From: Aeromonas sp. FDAARGOS 1405
GTDB taxonomy: Bacteria > Pseudomonadota > Gammaproteobacteria > Enterobacterales > Aeromonadaceae
Assembly: GCF_019048265.1 (NCBI RefSeq)
Contig: NZ_CP077311.1
Location: 3,791,001-3,855,000, forward strand
Direction of reading: 5' to 3'
DNA: 64,000 bases
Each line of letters starts with the position of its first letter. The stretch's first letter is position 1. Position numbers and translations under genes: made by a program. A model generated the notes under the pieces. That model was not told the origin of the DNA. It saw nothing but the letters and a program-made list of their open reading frames with translations, and ran no database searches. Shown here piece by piece: positions 45,775 to 54,623 of this stretch.

Positions 45775-47742
45775 GTGCTGGCGGAGCTCGGCTATCTCTC
45801 ACTGTTGCTGGCGGCGGCACTCTCCTTGCTGCAGGGCTCCCTGCCCTGGCTGGGATTGCGGCTCGCCTCCCCGACTCTGCTGCGCTGCGCAACGCAGCTG
45901 GCGCTGATCAATGCCATCCTGCTGTTGGCCGCCCTGCTGCTGCTCGCCAGCTGCTTTGGCCAGGATGATTTCACCGTCAGCTATGTGGCCCAGCACGCCA
46001 ACAGCGCCCTGCCGCTGGGCTTCAAACTGGCTGCGGTCTGGGGCGGCCACGAGGGCTCCATGCTGTTCTTCGTCTTTGCGCTGGCTCTGTGGGGCGCCCT
46101 GGTGGCTCTTTGCTCCAAGCGGGTCGATCCGCTGATTACAACCCGGGTATTGGCCATCATGGGGCTGATCGTCGGGCTGTTCGGCCTCTATACCCTGATC
46201 TTCTCCAGCCCGTTTGACCGCCAGTTTCCGGGGCCGCAGGAGGGGCGCGATCTCAACCCCATGCTGCAGGATATCGGCCTTATCATCCATCCGCCCCTGC
46301 TCTATCTCGGCTACGTCGGCTTTGCGGTCAACTTCGCCTTCGCCATGGCGGCGCTGCACTCGGGCCGGCTCGATGGCGCAGTAGCCCACTGGAGTCGCCC
46401 CTGGGCGCTCGGCTCCTGGGTCTTTCTCACCGCCGGTATCGTGCTGGGCTCCTGGTGGGCCTATTACGAGCTCGGCTGGGGCGGCTGGTGGTTCTGGGAT
46501 CCGGTAGAAAATGCCTCCCTCTTACCCTGGCTGCTCGGCACTGCCCTGCTGCACGCCCTGATTGTCTGCGAGAAGCGCGGCGCTTACGGCCACGCCGTGC
46601 TGCTGCTCTCCATCTTTACCTTTGCCTTGAGCCTGCTCGGCACCTTTGTGGTGCGCTCCGGGGTGCTCACCTCGGTGCACGCCTTTGCGGTGGACCCCAG
46701 CCGCGGCCTCACCCTCTTGTTGCTGCTCGGGCTGCTGTTAACCTGCGCACTCACCCTGTTTGCCCTGCGGGCGGACATTCGCGCCCCCTATGCCCGCTTT
46801 GGCTTGCTGTCAAAGGAGGGGCAGCTCGGTGCCGCCATCCTGCTGCTCTGCGTGGCCTGCGCCAGCGTGCTGCTCGGCACCTTCTACCCCATGGTGTTCC
46901 AGTCGCTTCATCTGGGTTCGCTCTCGGTGGGTGCCCCCTATTTCAATACCATCTTCGTGCCGCTGGCCCTCTGCCTGATGGCGCTGATGACCCAACTGCC
47001 GCGCCTGCGCTGGCAGGCGCTTGCGCCACATTCCCGACTCAACGCTCTGTTACCGCCGCTGTTTGGCCTGCTTGGCGGCGGGCTCATTAGCCTTGCCTAT
47101 CTGGAACAGGGAGCGTTTTCCGGTAGCTGGATTGGCATCCTCGCCAATATGGTGAGCCTCTGGCTGATGGCCAGCCTGCTGCTCCCGCTCTTGCAACTGA
47201 CGTCGCTGCGTGAACTCACCCTCAATCGGTTCGGCAGCCTGCTGGCCCACCTCGGGGTGGCGGTGTGCGCCCTCGGCATCGCGCAAATGAGCCACCACAG
47301 TCAGGAAGGAGGCACAGTGCTAAGTGCCAACCAGCCCTACCAGCTCGGTGCGTTCGAATTTCGCTATGAGGGACGCGAGCCGATCATCGGCCCCAACTAC
47401 ACCGCCGAGCGCATCACGCTCAGCGTGCATAAAGAAGATAAAGAGATCGCCAGGCTCACCCCAGAGCGACGTCACTACAGCGTGCGCACCATGAACATGA
47501 ATGAACCCGGCATCGCGTGGGGAATGCTCGGCGATCTCTACGTGGTGCTGGGTGAGAAGATGGGACCAGATGCCTATGCCATGCGGCTGCACTACAAGCC
47601 GCTGGTGCGCTGGATCTGGCTCGGCGGCCTGTTGATGATGGCGGGCGGCACCCTGCGCCTGCTCGCCCGTCGCCCCTTGCTTGCCTCCCGTCCCGTTGAG
47701 GTTGGCACCTCCCATCCCCGGCTCGAACAGGAGGCGTTATGA
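45775..47742 (+). CDS. nrfE: NrfE, CcmF-type haem lyase component
   Basis: 655 residues from a GTG with GGAGG 4 nt upstream. CcmF/NrfE-family polytopic membrane protein with the tryptophan-rich haem-handling motif GWGGWWFWDPVENASLLPW, the flanking His-rich loops and QEGRDLNPMLQDIGLIIHPP. With NrfFG it attaches haem to the CWSCK site of NrfA. Its 3' end overlaps the thioredoxin-like gene by 4 nt. Confidence 0.93.
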   Translation: MLAELGYLSLLLAAALSLLQGSLPWLGLRLASPTLLRCATQLALINAILLLAALLLLASCFGQDDFTVSYVAQHANSALPLGFKLAAVWGGHEGSMLFFVFALALWGALVALCSKRVDPLITTRVLAIMGLIVGLFGLYTLIFSSPFDRQFPGPQEGRDLNPMLQDIGLIIHPPLLYLGYVGFAVNFAFAMAALHSGRLDGAVAHWSRPWALGSWVFLTAGIVLGSWWAYYELGWGGWWFWDPVENASLLPWLLGTALLHALIVCEKRGAYGHAVLLLSIFTFALSLLGTFVVRSGVLTSVHAFAVDPSRGLTLLLLLGLLLTCALTLFALRADIRAPYARFGLLSKEGQLGAAILLLCVACASVLLGTFYPMVFQSLHLGSLSVGAPYFNTIFVPLALCLMALMTQLPRLRWQALAPHSRLNALLPPLFGLLGGGLISLAYLEQGAFSGSWIGILANMVSLWLMASLLLPLLQLTSLRELTLNRFGSLLAHLGVAVCALGIAQMSHHSQEGGTVLSANQPYQLGAFEFRYEGREPIIGPNYTAERITLSVHKEDKEIARLTPERRHYSVRTMNMNEPGIAWGMLGDLYVVLGEKMGPDAYAMRLHYKPLVRWIWLGGLLMMAGGTLRLLARRPLLASRPVEVGTSHPRLEQEAL

Positions 47743-48341
47743 GATCCCGCCTGCGCCTCTTTCTTCCACTGCTGCTGACCCTGGGCCTCGGCGCCCTGCT
47801 TTGGCTCGGCCTTGGCAACAATCCCTACAGCCAGGATGAGGCGACGCTCGGCCGTACCCTGCCTGCGTGGCAAAGCAACAATCTGCTGGATGGGAGTCCG
47901 ATCCAGACTGCCAGCCTCAAGGGCGAGCCCTTTGTCCTTAACGTCTGGGCCAGCTGGTGCGCCAACTGCCGCGCCGAGCATCCGCTGCTCAGCGAGCTCG
48001 CGGGCACCGTGCCCCTCTACGGTCTCAACTACCGGGACAAGGGGGATGCGGCCCGCGCCTGGCTTATCCAGGCGGGCAACCCCTATCGCGCCGTACTGGC
48101 CGACCCTGACGGCAAACTGGCTCTTGAGCTCGGCGTCTACGGCACGCCAGAGACCTATCTGTTTGATGCCGATGGTGCCCTGCTCGCCCGCCATACCGGC
48201 GAGCTTACCAAAGGGATCTGGCAACGTCAGTTTGCCCCCCTGCTCGACCAGGCGCGAACTGACGCGCAAATGAAGGCCGCTGCAACGGCACACGCAATTG
48301 CGCCATCTATTGCAACATCAGCTCGGGAGACACAGCCATGA
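47739..48341 (+). CDS. DsbE/CcmG-like periplasmic thioredoxin of the nrf cluster
   Basis: 200 residues. N-terminal membrane anchor (LFLPLLLTLGLGALLWLG), then a thioredoxin fold with VWASWCANCRAEHPLL (redox WCxxC) and YGTPETYLFDADG (cis-Pro loop). Reduces apocytochrome cysteines before haem attachment. E. coli nrf lacks such a gene; in Pasteurellaceae-type nrf clusters a comparable gene is called nrfX. Stop overlaps the next start by 4 nt. Confidence 0.9.
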   Translation: MRSRLRLFLPLLLTLGLGALLWLGLGNNPYSQDEATLGRTLPAWQSNNLLDGSPIQTASLKGEPFVLNVWASWCANCRAEHPLLSELAGTVPLYGLNYRDKGDAARAWLIQAGNPYRAVLADPDGKLALELGVYGTPETYLFDADGALLARHTGELTKGIWQRQFAPLLDQARTDAQMKAAATAHAIAPSIATSARETQP

Positions 48342-49543
48342 TGTGCCGCTCTCTTGCCTGCACCCTGCTGGCCCTCGGCATGCTGCTGAGTGCAACTGCA
48401 TATTCCAGCGGGGTCGATACCTATCAATTTCGCTATCCCGAGCTGCAAAATCGGGCGCAAGAGCTGGCCCGCGCCCTGCGCTGCCCCCAGTGCCAGAACC
48501 AGAACCTGGTGGAGTCCAACTCCCCCATCGCCCGGGATCTGCGGCTAGAGGTCTACCGCTGGGTGGACGAGGGGCAGTCTGATGAGCAGGTGATCGCCCG
48601 CATGACGGAGCGCTTCGGCGATTTCGTCCGCTACGATCCCCCCTTCAAGAGCAGCACGGCGCTGCTGTGGGGCGGCCCCCTGCTGCTGTTGGGGCTGGCA
48701 CTGTTGATCCTGTTTCACCGCCTGACACGCACAAAGGCGCAACCCATCCCTGCCGTTAAGGCCATCGATGAGGCCCCCCCTCAACCCGCCGCCGATCCGC
48801 GCAGCGAATTGAATTTGCTGATCATGCACGGGGAGCAGGCAGGCCTCTCCCCCGACCAACCACTCTACAGGGAGCTGAGCGCCGCCCGTTTGGCCAACGC
48901 CATCCCGGCGGCTGAGCTGGCCCTGCGCACGCAACTGGCCAGCCAGCGTGACAATCGCGGCCGCAATAACCAGCACGGGCGGACCTTGTTGCTGCTTGGC
49001 ATCATGGCCATCGCGGCCGTTGCCGCTGTGTATTTCAGCAGCGGCCGCTATCAGGCATGGCAGGATTATGCATCCCGTCCCGATCCGCTGGCGGGGTTGA
49101 GCCCGCGGGATCTGCAGGACAAGGAGCTGGGGAGTCTGCATCAGAAGCTTCAACGCAGCCCCGCCGATCTCGACAGCTGGGCGGCGCTCGGCCAGCTCTA
49201 TCTCTATCGGGGTGAATATGACAACGCCCTGCTCGCCTACCAACGTCTCGCTCTGCTGGAGGGAGGCGCCAGCGCGGCGACCCAGGCCGCGCAAGCCACT
49301 GTGCTCTACTATCAGGCGGGCCAACAGCTGACTCCCGAGGCAACCCGCCTGCTGGAGAGCGCCCTCAAGCAGGACTCGGGGGAAGTGAGCGCCCTGATGC
49401 TGCTCGCCTCCGATCACTTCCTGCATGGCCGCTACAGCCAAGCCATTGCGCTGTGGCAGCAACTGCTCGATGGCGAGCGCCCTCGCATCAACCGAGCCGC
49501 GCTGATTGAGGCGATCCAGACGGCAAGCATAATGGGCGGGTAA
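48338..49543 (+). CDS. Fused NrfF-NrfG (CcmH-CcmI-like) cytochrome c biogenesis protein
   Basis: 401 residues combining two functions. Residues 1-130: signal peptide, then the CcmH/NrfF redox domain with LRCPQCQNQNLVESNSPIARDLR and a membrane segment (LLLLGLALLILF). Residues about 150-401: linker, second membrane segment (LLLLGIMAIAAVAAVYF), and TPR-like NrfG/CcmI repeats that hold the apocytochrome C-terminus (SPADLDSWAALGQLYLYRGEYDNAL). E. coli has separate nrfF and nrfG. Last gene of the nrf cluster. Confidence 0.9.
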   Translation: MMCRSLACTLLALGMLLSATAYSSGVDTYQFRYPELQNRAQELARALRCPQCQNQNLVESNSPIARDLRLEVYRWVDEGQSDEQVIARMTERFGDFVRYDPPFKSSTALLWGGPLLLLGLALLILFHRLTRTKAQPIPAVKAIDEAPPQPAADPRSELNLLIMHGEQAGLSPDQPLYRELSAARLANAIPAAELALRTQLASQRDNRGRNNQHGRTLLLLGIMAIAAVAAVYFSSGRYQAWQDYASRPDPLAGLSPRDLQDKELGSLHQKLQRSPADLDSWAALGQLYLYRGEYDNALLAYQRLALLEGGASAATQAAQATVLYYQAGQQLTPEATRLLESALKQDSGEVSALMLLASDHFLHGRYSQAIALWQQLLDGERPRINRAALIEAIQTASIMGG

Positions 49544-49634
49544 CCCCTTGATTGAAGGAGGGTAATCGTGGTGATATGGCGCCGCGACCACGCAAGTGGC
49601 TCAGCACTCTCTTTCAATAGACAAGGATGTCTGG

Positions 49635-50264
49635 ATGCAACTCACCCTGTTAAACGACTCGGGCAAATTCGATGGGCTCGATGACACCATTAGGCACATT
49701 TTTGCCGAGACGGCGCACAAATTGAATGCCTTGTTCGATCTCTCCCAACTGGATGTCACCTTCAGCCCTTTTGCCGAGGGGGATGCTCCCGACTCGGGTA
49801 TCGGTGGCTGGGCCATCAACATGTATCGAATAGAACTCCAGCTTGATCTGGAACGGCCCGACATCAAAGAGGTGATTATCACCGAATTGCCTGCCGTGCT
49901 GGCCCACGAAGTCCACCATATAGTGCAAAAGAAGAACAAGGTGGAAGCAGAAACACTGGCCGAAAACCTGATTTTTGAAGGGCTGGCCTGCTACTTTGAG
50001 CAGAGGTTCAATGGTGGCACACTCCCCTCGCTGTTCAAGGAGTCTCATAACCATGACTGGCAATCGCTCCTGGCAGAGATGACACCCCATCTATCCAGCA
50101 AGCAGTTCAACTATTTAGACTTTTTCTACTGCCGTGATAACCGGCCATTTCCCAAATATGCCGGTTACTGGGTGGGGTTCAATCTGGTGGCCAACTATCT
50201 GGCCAAAAATGGCCTGAATGAAATAGAGGTCATGGGCCTACCCGCCGAAGCGTATTTCAATTAA
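49635..50264 (+). CDS. DUF2268-type putative zinc metalloprotease
   Basis: 209 residues. HEVHH at residues 91-95 fits the HExxH zinc motif, and Glu-115 in LIFEGLACYFEQRF fits a gluzincin-type third ligand, as in DUF2268 proteins. No signal peptide, so probably cytoplasmic. AAGGA lies 8 nt before the ATG. Peptidase activity is inferred from motifs only. 92 bp after the nrf cluster, no obvious link to it. Confidence 0.72.
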   Translation: MQLTLLNDSGKFDGLDDTIRHIFAETAHKLNALFDLSQLDVTFSPFAEGDAPDSGIGGWAINMYRIELQLDLERPDIKEVIITELPAVLAHEVHHIVQKKNKVEAETLAENLIFEGLACYFEQRFNGGTLPSLFKESHNHDWQSLLAEMTPHLSSKQFNYLDFFYCRDNRPFPKYAGYWVGFNLVANYLAKNGLNEIEVMGLPAEAYFN

Positions 50265-50318
50265 CACGCCTTCACACTGTTCGTGGCGATTACATAGCTC
50301 AAATCCGGAGAGAAGATC

Positions 50319-50771
50319 ATGAGCCCCATTAGCTGCAAGGCCGTCTCCGGCGTTGCCCTTACTACTGTCGATGGCGAAACAAAATTGCTGGTGATGAAAC
50401 GGGTCAAGGGGGGCTTCTGGTGTCATGTGGCGGGCACGGTGGAGGCGGGTGAAACCGGCTGGCAGACCATTATTCGGGAGTTTGGCGAAGAGACGGGGAT
50501 CAGGGTCACCGAACTCTACAACGGCCAGTATCTGGAGCAGTTCTACGATGCCGCCTTGAATACGATCGAGGTGGTGCCGGTCTTTGTGGTCTATTGCCCG
50601 CCCAGTCAGGCGGTGCGCCTCAACGACGAGCACACCGACTATCGCTGGTGTTCCCTGGCTGAAGCCAAGGCGCTGGTGAGTTTCCCCGGCCAGAAGGCGC
50701 TCTACGACCATATCTGGCACCACTTTGTCGACAACGCCCCCTCTCCCCTGATGCGGGTCGCGCTCGGCTGA
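50319..50771 (+). CDS. Nudix hydrolase
   Basis: 150 residues. A perfect Nudix box (G-x5-E-x7-REUxEExGU) spans residues 39-61: G39, E45, R53, E54, E57, E58 and G60. Substrate not predictable. Separate from its neighbours and preceded by a GGAGAG ribosome site. Confidence 0.88.
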   Translation: MSPISCKAVSGVALTTVDGETKLLVMKRVKGGFWCHVAGTVEAGETGWQTIIREFGEETGIRVTELYNGQYLEQFYDAALNTIEVVPVFVVYCPPSQAVRLNDEHTDYRWCSLAEAKALVSFPGQKALYDHIWHHFVDNAPSPLMRVALG

Positions 50772-50811
50772 TGCATGCCGGGGCTGCGCGGCATGGTGGA
50801 TGCTTGCGGTA

Positions 50812-51492
50812 TTACTCGTTGGTCCCAAGCCGCAGCGCAGGCATTCCCTGCCACACCAGCTCGGGATCGGGCTCGACAATGGCGGCGGCGATCAGCTGCT
50901 CGCTCCAGCGACGATGCAGCAACCACATCCGCTGGCCCATCTCGCCATCAGCCTTGGTGCACTGCTTGGTGACATCGGCGGTGCGATAGAAGTAGCGCAC
51001 CAGACTCGTGAGCTCGGCCTCCGGCCAGCGGCAGCCAAAGTCGCGCAGCAGGGATGACCAGAAGTCAATCTGGCGCCGCTCGTGCTCCTGCTCGACCACG
51101 TGCAGTTCGGGGATAAGATCCATGGCGTGCCACAAGGCACCATAGCCGACAAAGCGGCGATCCAGCTCTTCAAGCGCCAGATCCAGCAGTGCCAACGCCT
51201 GCGGCCAACTCGTTGCCTCGATACGGAGCTGTTGTTGCGCCTCGCAAACCGCCGCCAGCCACCCCATAGCGAGACGGCAAATGATCGCCTCCTTGTTGGG
51301 ATAGAGGTGGTAGAGCGATTTGATCCCGACTCCGGCCCGATCAGCAATGGCATTGGTGTTGAGAGCGGCAAAACCTCGCTCCTGCAGCAACATCAGCGTT
51401 GCCTGTTCAATACGGCTCGCCACCGCCTGACTGCGCTGCTGCCGTGGCTGACGTCGCATATGCAGGGCGGCAGGCACTCGTTGTTCTGACAT
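50812..51492 (-). CDS. TetR-family transcriptional regulator
   Basis: 226 residues from an ATG with GGAG 6 nt upstream. N-terminal helix-turn-helix (RIEQATLMLLQERGFAALNTNAIADRAGVGIKSLYHLYPNKEAI, residues 22-65) and an all-helical ligand domain. Divergent from the amidohydrolase lipoprotein gene; two matching palindromes in the shared region are its probable operators. Confidence 0.88.
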   Translation of the reverse strand: MSEQRVPAALHMRRQPRQQRSQAVASRIEQATLMLLQERGFAALNTNAIADRAGVGIKSLYHLYPNKEAIICRLAMGWLAAVCEAQQQLRIEATSWPQALALLDLALEELDRRFVGYGALWHAMDLIPELHVVEQEHERRQIDFWSSLLRDFGCRWPEAELTSLVRYFYRTADVTKQCTKADGEMGQRMWLLHRRWSEQLIAAAIVEPDPELVWQGMPALRLGTNE

Positions 51493-51593
51493 CTTCTCTC
51501 CTTCGAGCCACTGGGGGCCCCCTCTTTGCCCGGGGTACGACCGGTGGTGGCTCATTGACATCCATGAGACAAAGTAAACAAAAAGTTAAATAA

Positions 51594-51611
51594 ATGCAGT
51601 AATTACTGGAT
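51594..51611. promoter_or_regulatory. Operator-like palindrome 1
   Basis: ATGCAGTAATTACTGGAT, 18 bp, a near-perfect palindrome with one mismatch per half. About 100 bp upstream of the TetR gene and 79 bp before the amidohydrolase gene. Confidence 0.7.
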
Positions 51612-51649
51612 TTTTTCAGAATAGCTGCAATAAACATATCTGCTCATAT

Positions 51650-51667
51650 ATGCAGCAATTACTGCAT
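51650..51667. promoter_or_regulatory. Operator-like palindrome 2
   Basis: ATGCAGCAATTACTGCAT, differing from operator 1 in two bases. Centres are 56 bp apart, i.e. five to six helical turns. Confidence 0.75.
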
Positions 51668-51689
51668 TTACCCCAAGGAGAGCAGTGCA

Positions 51690-53621
51690 ATGGATAGCAA
51701 ACAGACCTCAACCCGATTTGGCATCATCCTCCTGTTGGCCGCAGGCCTGCTCGGTGGCTGCCGAAGTGACACCAATGATACGAATGGGGCAACGACCCTC
51801 TATCTCAACGGCAAGATCCACACCCAGGATGGGCAGCGTCAGGTAGCCGAGGCCATGATGGTCAGTGACGGCCAGTTTATCTATGTGGGCAACCAGGAGG
51901 GGGCCGAAGCGCTCAAGCACCCCACCACCCGGGTGGTGGATCTGCAAGGCCGAATGGTACTGCCCGGCCTGCATGACAACCATATCCATCTGCTCGGTAC
52001 GGTGGCGCTGGACATGTGCGATCTCGATGGCAAACCCGTCACTCTGGATCAGCTGGCCGCCAAGATCAGCACATGCCTGCCCCGCTATGCGGCCAAACCG
52101 GGGGAGTGGCTGGTAGTCAACCAGTGGTCTCCCTACGAGGGCAATACGGCAACCGCCAGCCATGCCACCCTGCTGGCAGCCCTCGATGCCGCCGCCCCCG
52201 ACAATCCGGTGGTGCTGGCCGGGGTCGATGGCCATGCCAGTGCCTACAACTCCCGCGCCCTTGCCATGGCGCAGGATAACGACGGCAACACAATCGGCTT
52301 CAATGGAACTACGCTGGCCCCCGGCGGGGTCTTCGAGCCCTTTATCCCCTATGTCGACCTGACCAGCGGAGTGGTGCGTGACACGGCCCGCAGCGCCATT
52401 CCAGTGCCCGATAGTGGCGTTCTGAGCGCCAGTGATGAGCAGGCAGCCAGCCAATACGACCAGATCCTGCCCGCCATTGCCGAGCTGATGGCCTCTCGCG
52501 GTATCACCAGCATTCAGGATGCCTGCGCCACCGACTTTATCCGCCAGCGACTACTCACCATGCAGTCACGGGACCTGCTGCATATGCGTGTCACGGCCGC
52601 CACCTGCTTTAGCGATGATGATTATCAGGGCAAACTCGATATAGAGGGGCATCTTGCCAAGGCCAGCCAGGTGAGAGAATCCTTTGCCAACAACCCGCTG
52701 ATCAAGGCCGATGCGGTCAAGATCTTCCTCGACGGTGTGCTGGAAGGGGATCCCTTCACAACCCCCCCCTTCCTGCCCAATGCCGGCATGCTGGCAAACT
52801 ACCACACCCCCCATCTGGCCAGAGACCCGGCTACCGATGAAGTGACCATCACAGCCGACAGCGAGGAGTCCGGCAACAACGGGATCGTCAACTACCGGGA
52901 GGCCGACCTCACCCGCTATATAGGGGCGCTGGACAAGGCAGGCTTCAGCATCCATATGCACAGCATCGGTGATCGCACCACCCGCACGGCGCTGGATGCC
53001 CTCACCGCCGCCCGCGCCAGCAACGGTGATAGCGGCATTCCCCACACCCTGGCCCACCTGCAGGTGGTCCATCCCGATGATCAAAAACGGCTCGGCGAGC
53101 TTGGGCTCTACCTCACCTTTACCTATGCCTGGACCTCCCCCCAACTGGCCTACGACATGCTGGTCGCCTCCTTTATCCAGCCGACCCGGGTGGGCCAATC
53201 CCTGAGCGATGCCCTCTACGATCCCCTCGGTTATCTGCACGACGCCCTCTACCCGGTCGAGAGTTCACGCAAGGCGGGCGCCATACTGGTCGCTGGCAGC
53301 GATGCCCCGGTCGACAGCCGGGATCCCCGCCCCTTCGAAAATATGGCGACCGGGATCATCAAGGCTCCCCAAAGCGGCGATGACTATCGCGCCAGCCAGC
53401 GCATTACCCTGGACGAAATGCTGGCGGCCTACACCATCAATGGCGCGCGCGCGGTGCGCCAGCAGGCCATCAGCGGCTCCATCGAAACGGGCAAATCGGC
53501 CGACTTTATCGTGCTGGATCGGGATCTCTACCAGCTGGTCGCCGCCGGCAAGCCGGAGCAGATCGCCGATACCCAGGTAGTCCAGACCGTCTTTCGCGGG
53601 CAGACGGTCTTTAGCCAATAG
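51690..53621 (+). CDS. Secreted amidohydrolase (YtcJ-like, amidohydrolase family 3) lipoprotein
   Basis: 643 residues. Lipoprotein signal peptide with lipobox LLGGC (Cys-24). The amidohydrolase barrel has the metal site HDNHIH and later HMHSIGDRTT and DAPVDSRDP. Family 3 members hydrolyse cyclic amides or N-acyl compounds, but the substrate is unknown. AAGGAGAG precedes the start. It is divergent from the TetR gene, so expression may respond to its substrate. Confidence 0.85.
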   Translation: MDSKQTSTRFGIILLLAAGLLGGCRSDTNDTNGATTLYLNGKIHTQDGQRQVAEAMMVSDGQFIYVGNQEGAEALKHPTTRVVDLQGRMVLPGLHDNHIHLLGTVALDMCDLDGKPVTLDQLAAKISTCLPRYAAKPGEWLVVNQWSPYEGNTATASHATLLAALDAAAPDNPVVLAGVDGHASAYNSRALAMAQDNDGNTIGFNGTTLAPGGVFEPFIPYVDLTSGVVRDTARSAIPVPDSGVLSASDEQAASQYDQILPAIAELMASRGITSIQDACATDFIRQRLLTMQSRDLLHMRVTAATCFSDDDYQGKLDIEGHLAKASQVRESFANNPLIKADAVKIFLDGVLEGDPFTTPPFLPNAGMLANYHTPHLARDPATDEVTITADSEESGNNGIVNYREADLTRYIGALDKAGFSIHMHSIGDRTTRTALDALTAARASNGDSGIPHTLAHLQVVHPDDQKRLGELGLYLTFTYAWTSPQLAYDMLVASFIQPTRVGQSLSDALYDPLGYLHDALYPVESSRKAGAILVAGSDAPVDSRDPRPFENMATGIIKAPQSGDDYRASQRITLDEMLAAYTINGARAVRQQAISGSIETGKSADFIVLDRDLYQLVAAGKPEQIADTQVVQTVFRGQTVFSQ

Positions 53622-53702
53622 GCTCCAGCACAATGGCGAGTGTGAGCATCTCGTCAGCGGCAAGCGAAGCCTATATGCCCCCTGCCCGATGCCTCTAGCA
53701 GC

Positions 53703-53730
53703 AAAATGCCGACCCCTAGGTCGGCATTTT
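53703..53730 (+). terminator. Terminator after the amidohydrolase gene
   Basis: AAAATGCCGACC/GGTCGGCATTTT with CCTA loop. Confidence 0.88.
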
Positions 53731-53798
53731 ATGCCTCAGTGCTATTACACTGGCACACCCAAAAATGATATTTTTATCACTTAAAACCAAGAGATTCG

Positions 53799-53807
53799 TG
53801 GCATAAT
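53799..53807 (+). promoter_or_regulatory. Extended -10 promoter of the islet gene
   Basis: TGG CATAAT, a TGn-extended -10, 29 bp before the start codon, in AT-rich DNA. Confidence 0.5.
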
Positions 53808-53835
53808 ATCCACACCAAATTCGGAGATTTTAAAT

Positions 53836-54438
53836 ATGATTGAGAGTTTTGAAATGCCATTGAAAGATATAATAATGACTGTTGCCGTAATTTTAGGTCC
53901 AATACTAGCAGTTCAGGCTCAGAAATATATCGAGCGAATACAGGATAAACGTAATCGTAGAATGGCCTTATTTAAAACTCTCATGTCTACTAGGGCAGAG
54001 CGTTTAAATAGAGATCATGTTCAAGCATTAAATATGATTGATATTGAGTTTTATGGTCGTTTACTACCATTCATTAAAACTCGTTACCAGACTAAAACTG
54101 AGCAAGCTGTTACTCATGCTTGGAAAATTTATAATAATCATCTCAACCATAAAGATGATTACGAATCACTCGACCAGTGGATTAAGAAAGGAGATGAATT
54201 ATTTACAAACATGCTATATGCAATAACACAATCACTGAACTATGACTATGATAAAGTTCAACTGCAAAGGGACTGCTATCGACCTATAGCCCATGGTAAT
54301 ATTGAAAATACGCAATTAGCTATACTTGACGGGCTAGATCAACTTGTAAATAAAGGACGACCATTGCCAATGTATGTTGTTAATTTGCCAACTCAAGACC
54401 AACCCACCAGTGATGAGCAGTACAATAAGCATGATTAA
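53836..54438 (+). CDS. Uncharacterised one-TM protein of AT-rich islet (DUF6680-like)
   Basis: 200 residues, GGAG 9 nt before the start. One N-terminal membrane helix (IIMTVAVILGPILAVQAQ, about 11-28) then a cytoplasmic helical domain with RMALFKTLMSTRAERL and HVQALNMIDIEFY. Resembles, from memory, the DUF6680 family often found in accessory regions; function unknown. AT-rich codon use differs sharply from the flanking genes, suggesting horizontal origin. Convergent with the HEPN-like gene. Confidence 0.6.
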   Translation: MIESFEMPLKDIIMTVAVILGPILAVQAQKYIERIQDKRNRRMALFKTLMSTRAERLNRDHVQALNMIDIEFYGRLLPFIKTRYQTKTEQAVTHAWKIYNNHLNHKDDYESLDQWIKKGDELFTNMLYAITQSLNYDYDKVQLQRDCYRPIAHGNIENTQLAILDGLDQLVNKGRPLPMYVVNLPTQDQPTSDEQYNKHD

Positions 54439-54485
54439 TCAAAAAATCACTTTACGGTATGGCCAATCCGACAACTTCTCCACCA

Positions 54486-54512
54486 AGAGTGCCACCCTAT
54501 GGGCGGCATTCT
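54486..54512. terminator. Hairpin between the two islet genes
   Basis: AGAGTGCCaCCC/GGGcGGCATTCT, one mismatch, TAT loop. Its sequence is close to the terminator at 53703-53730, as if copied from it. Confidence 0.55.
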
Positions 54513-54623
54513 AATTAAAAATGGTAAGTTTAATATAATTTAAACTCTATTAATTAGAACTTAAATGTGGACTCCCCATCGCTAGCCTCACACAAAAACA
54601 AAAATTAAATCAAGCTGTTATAA

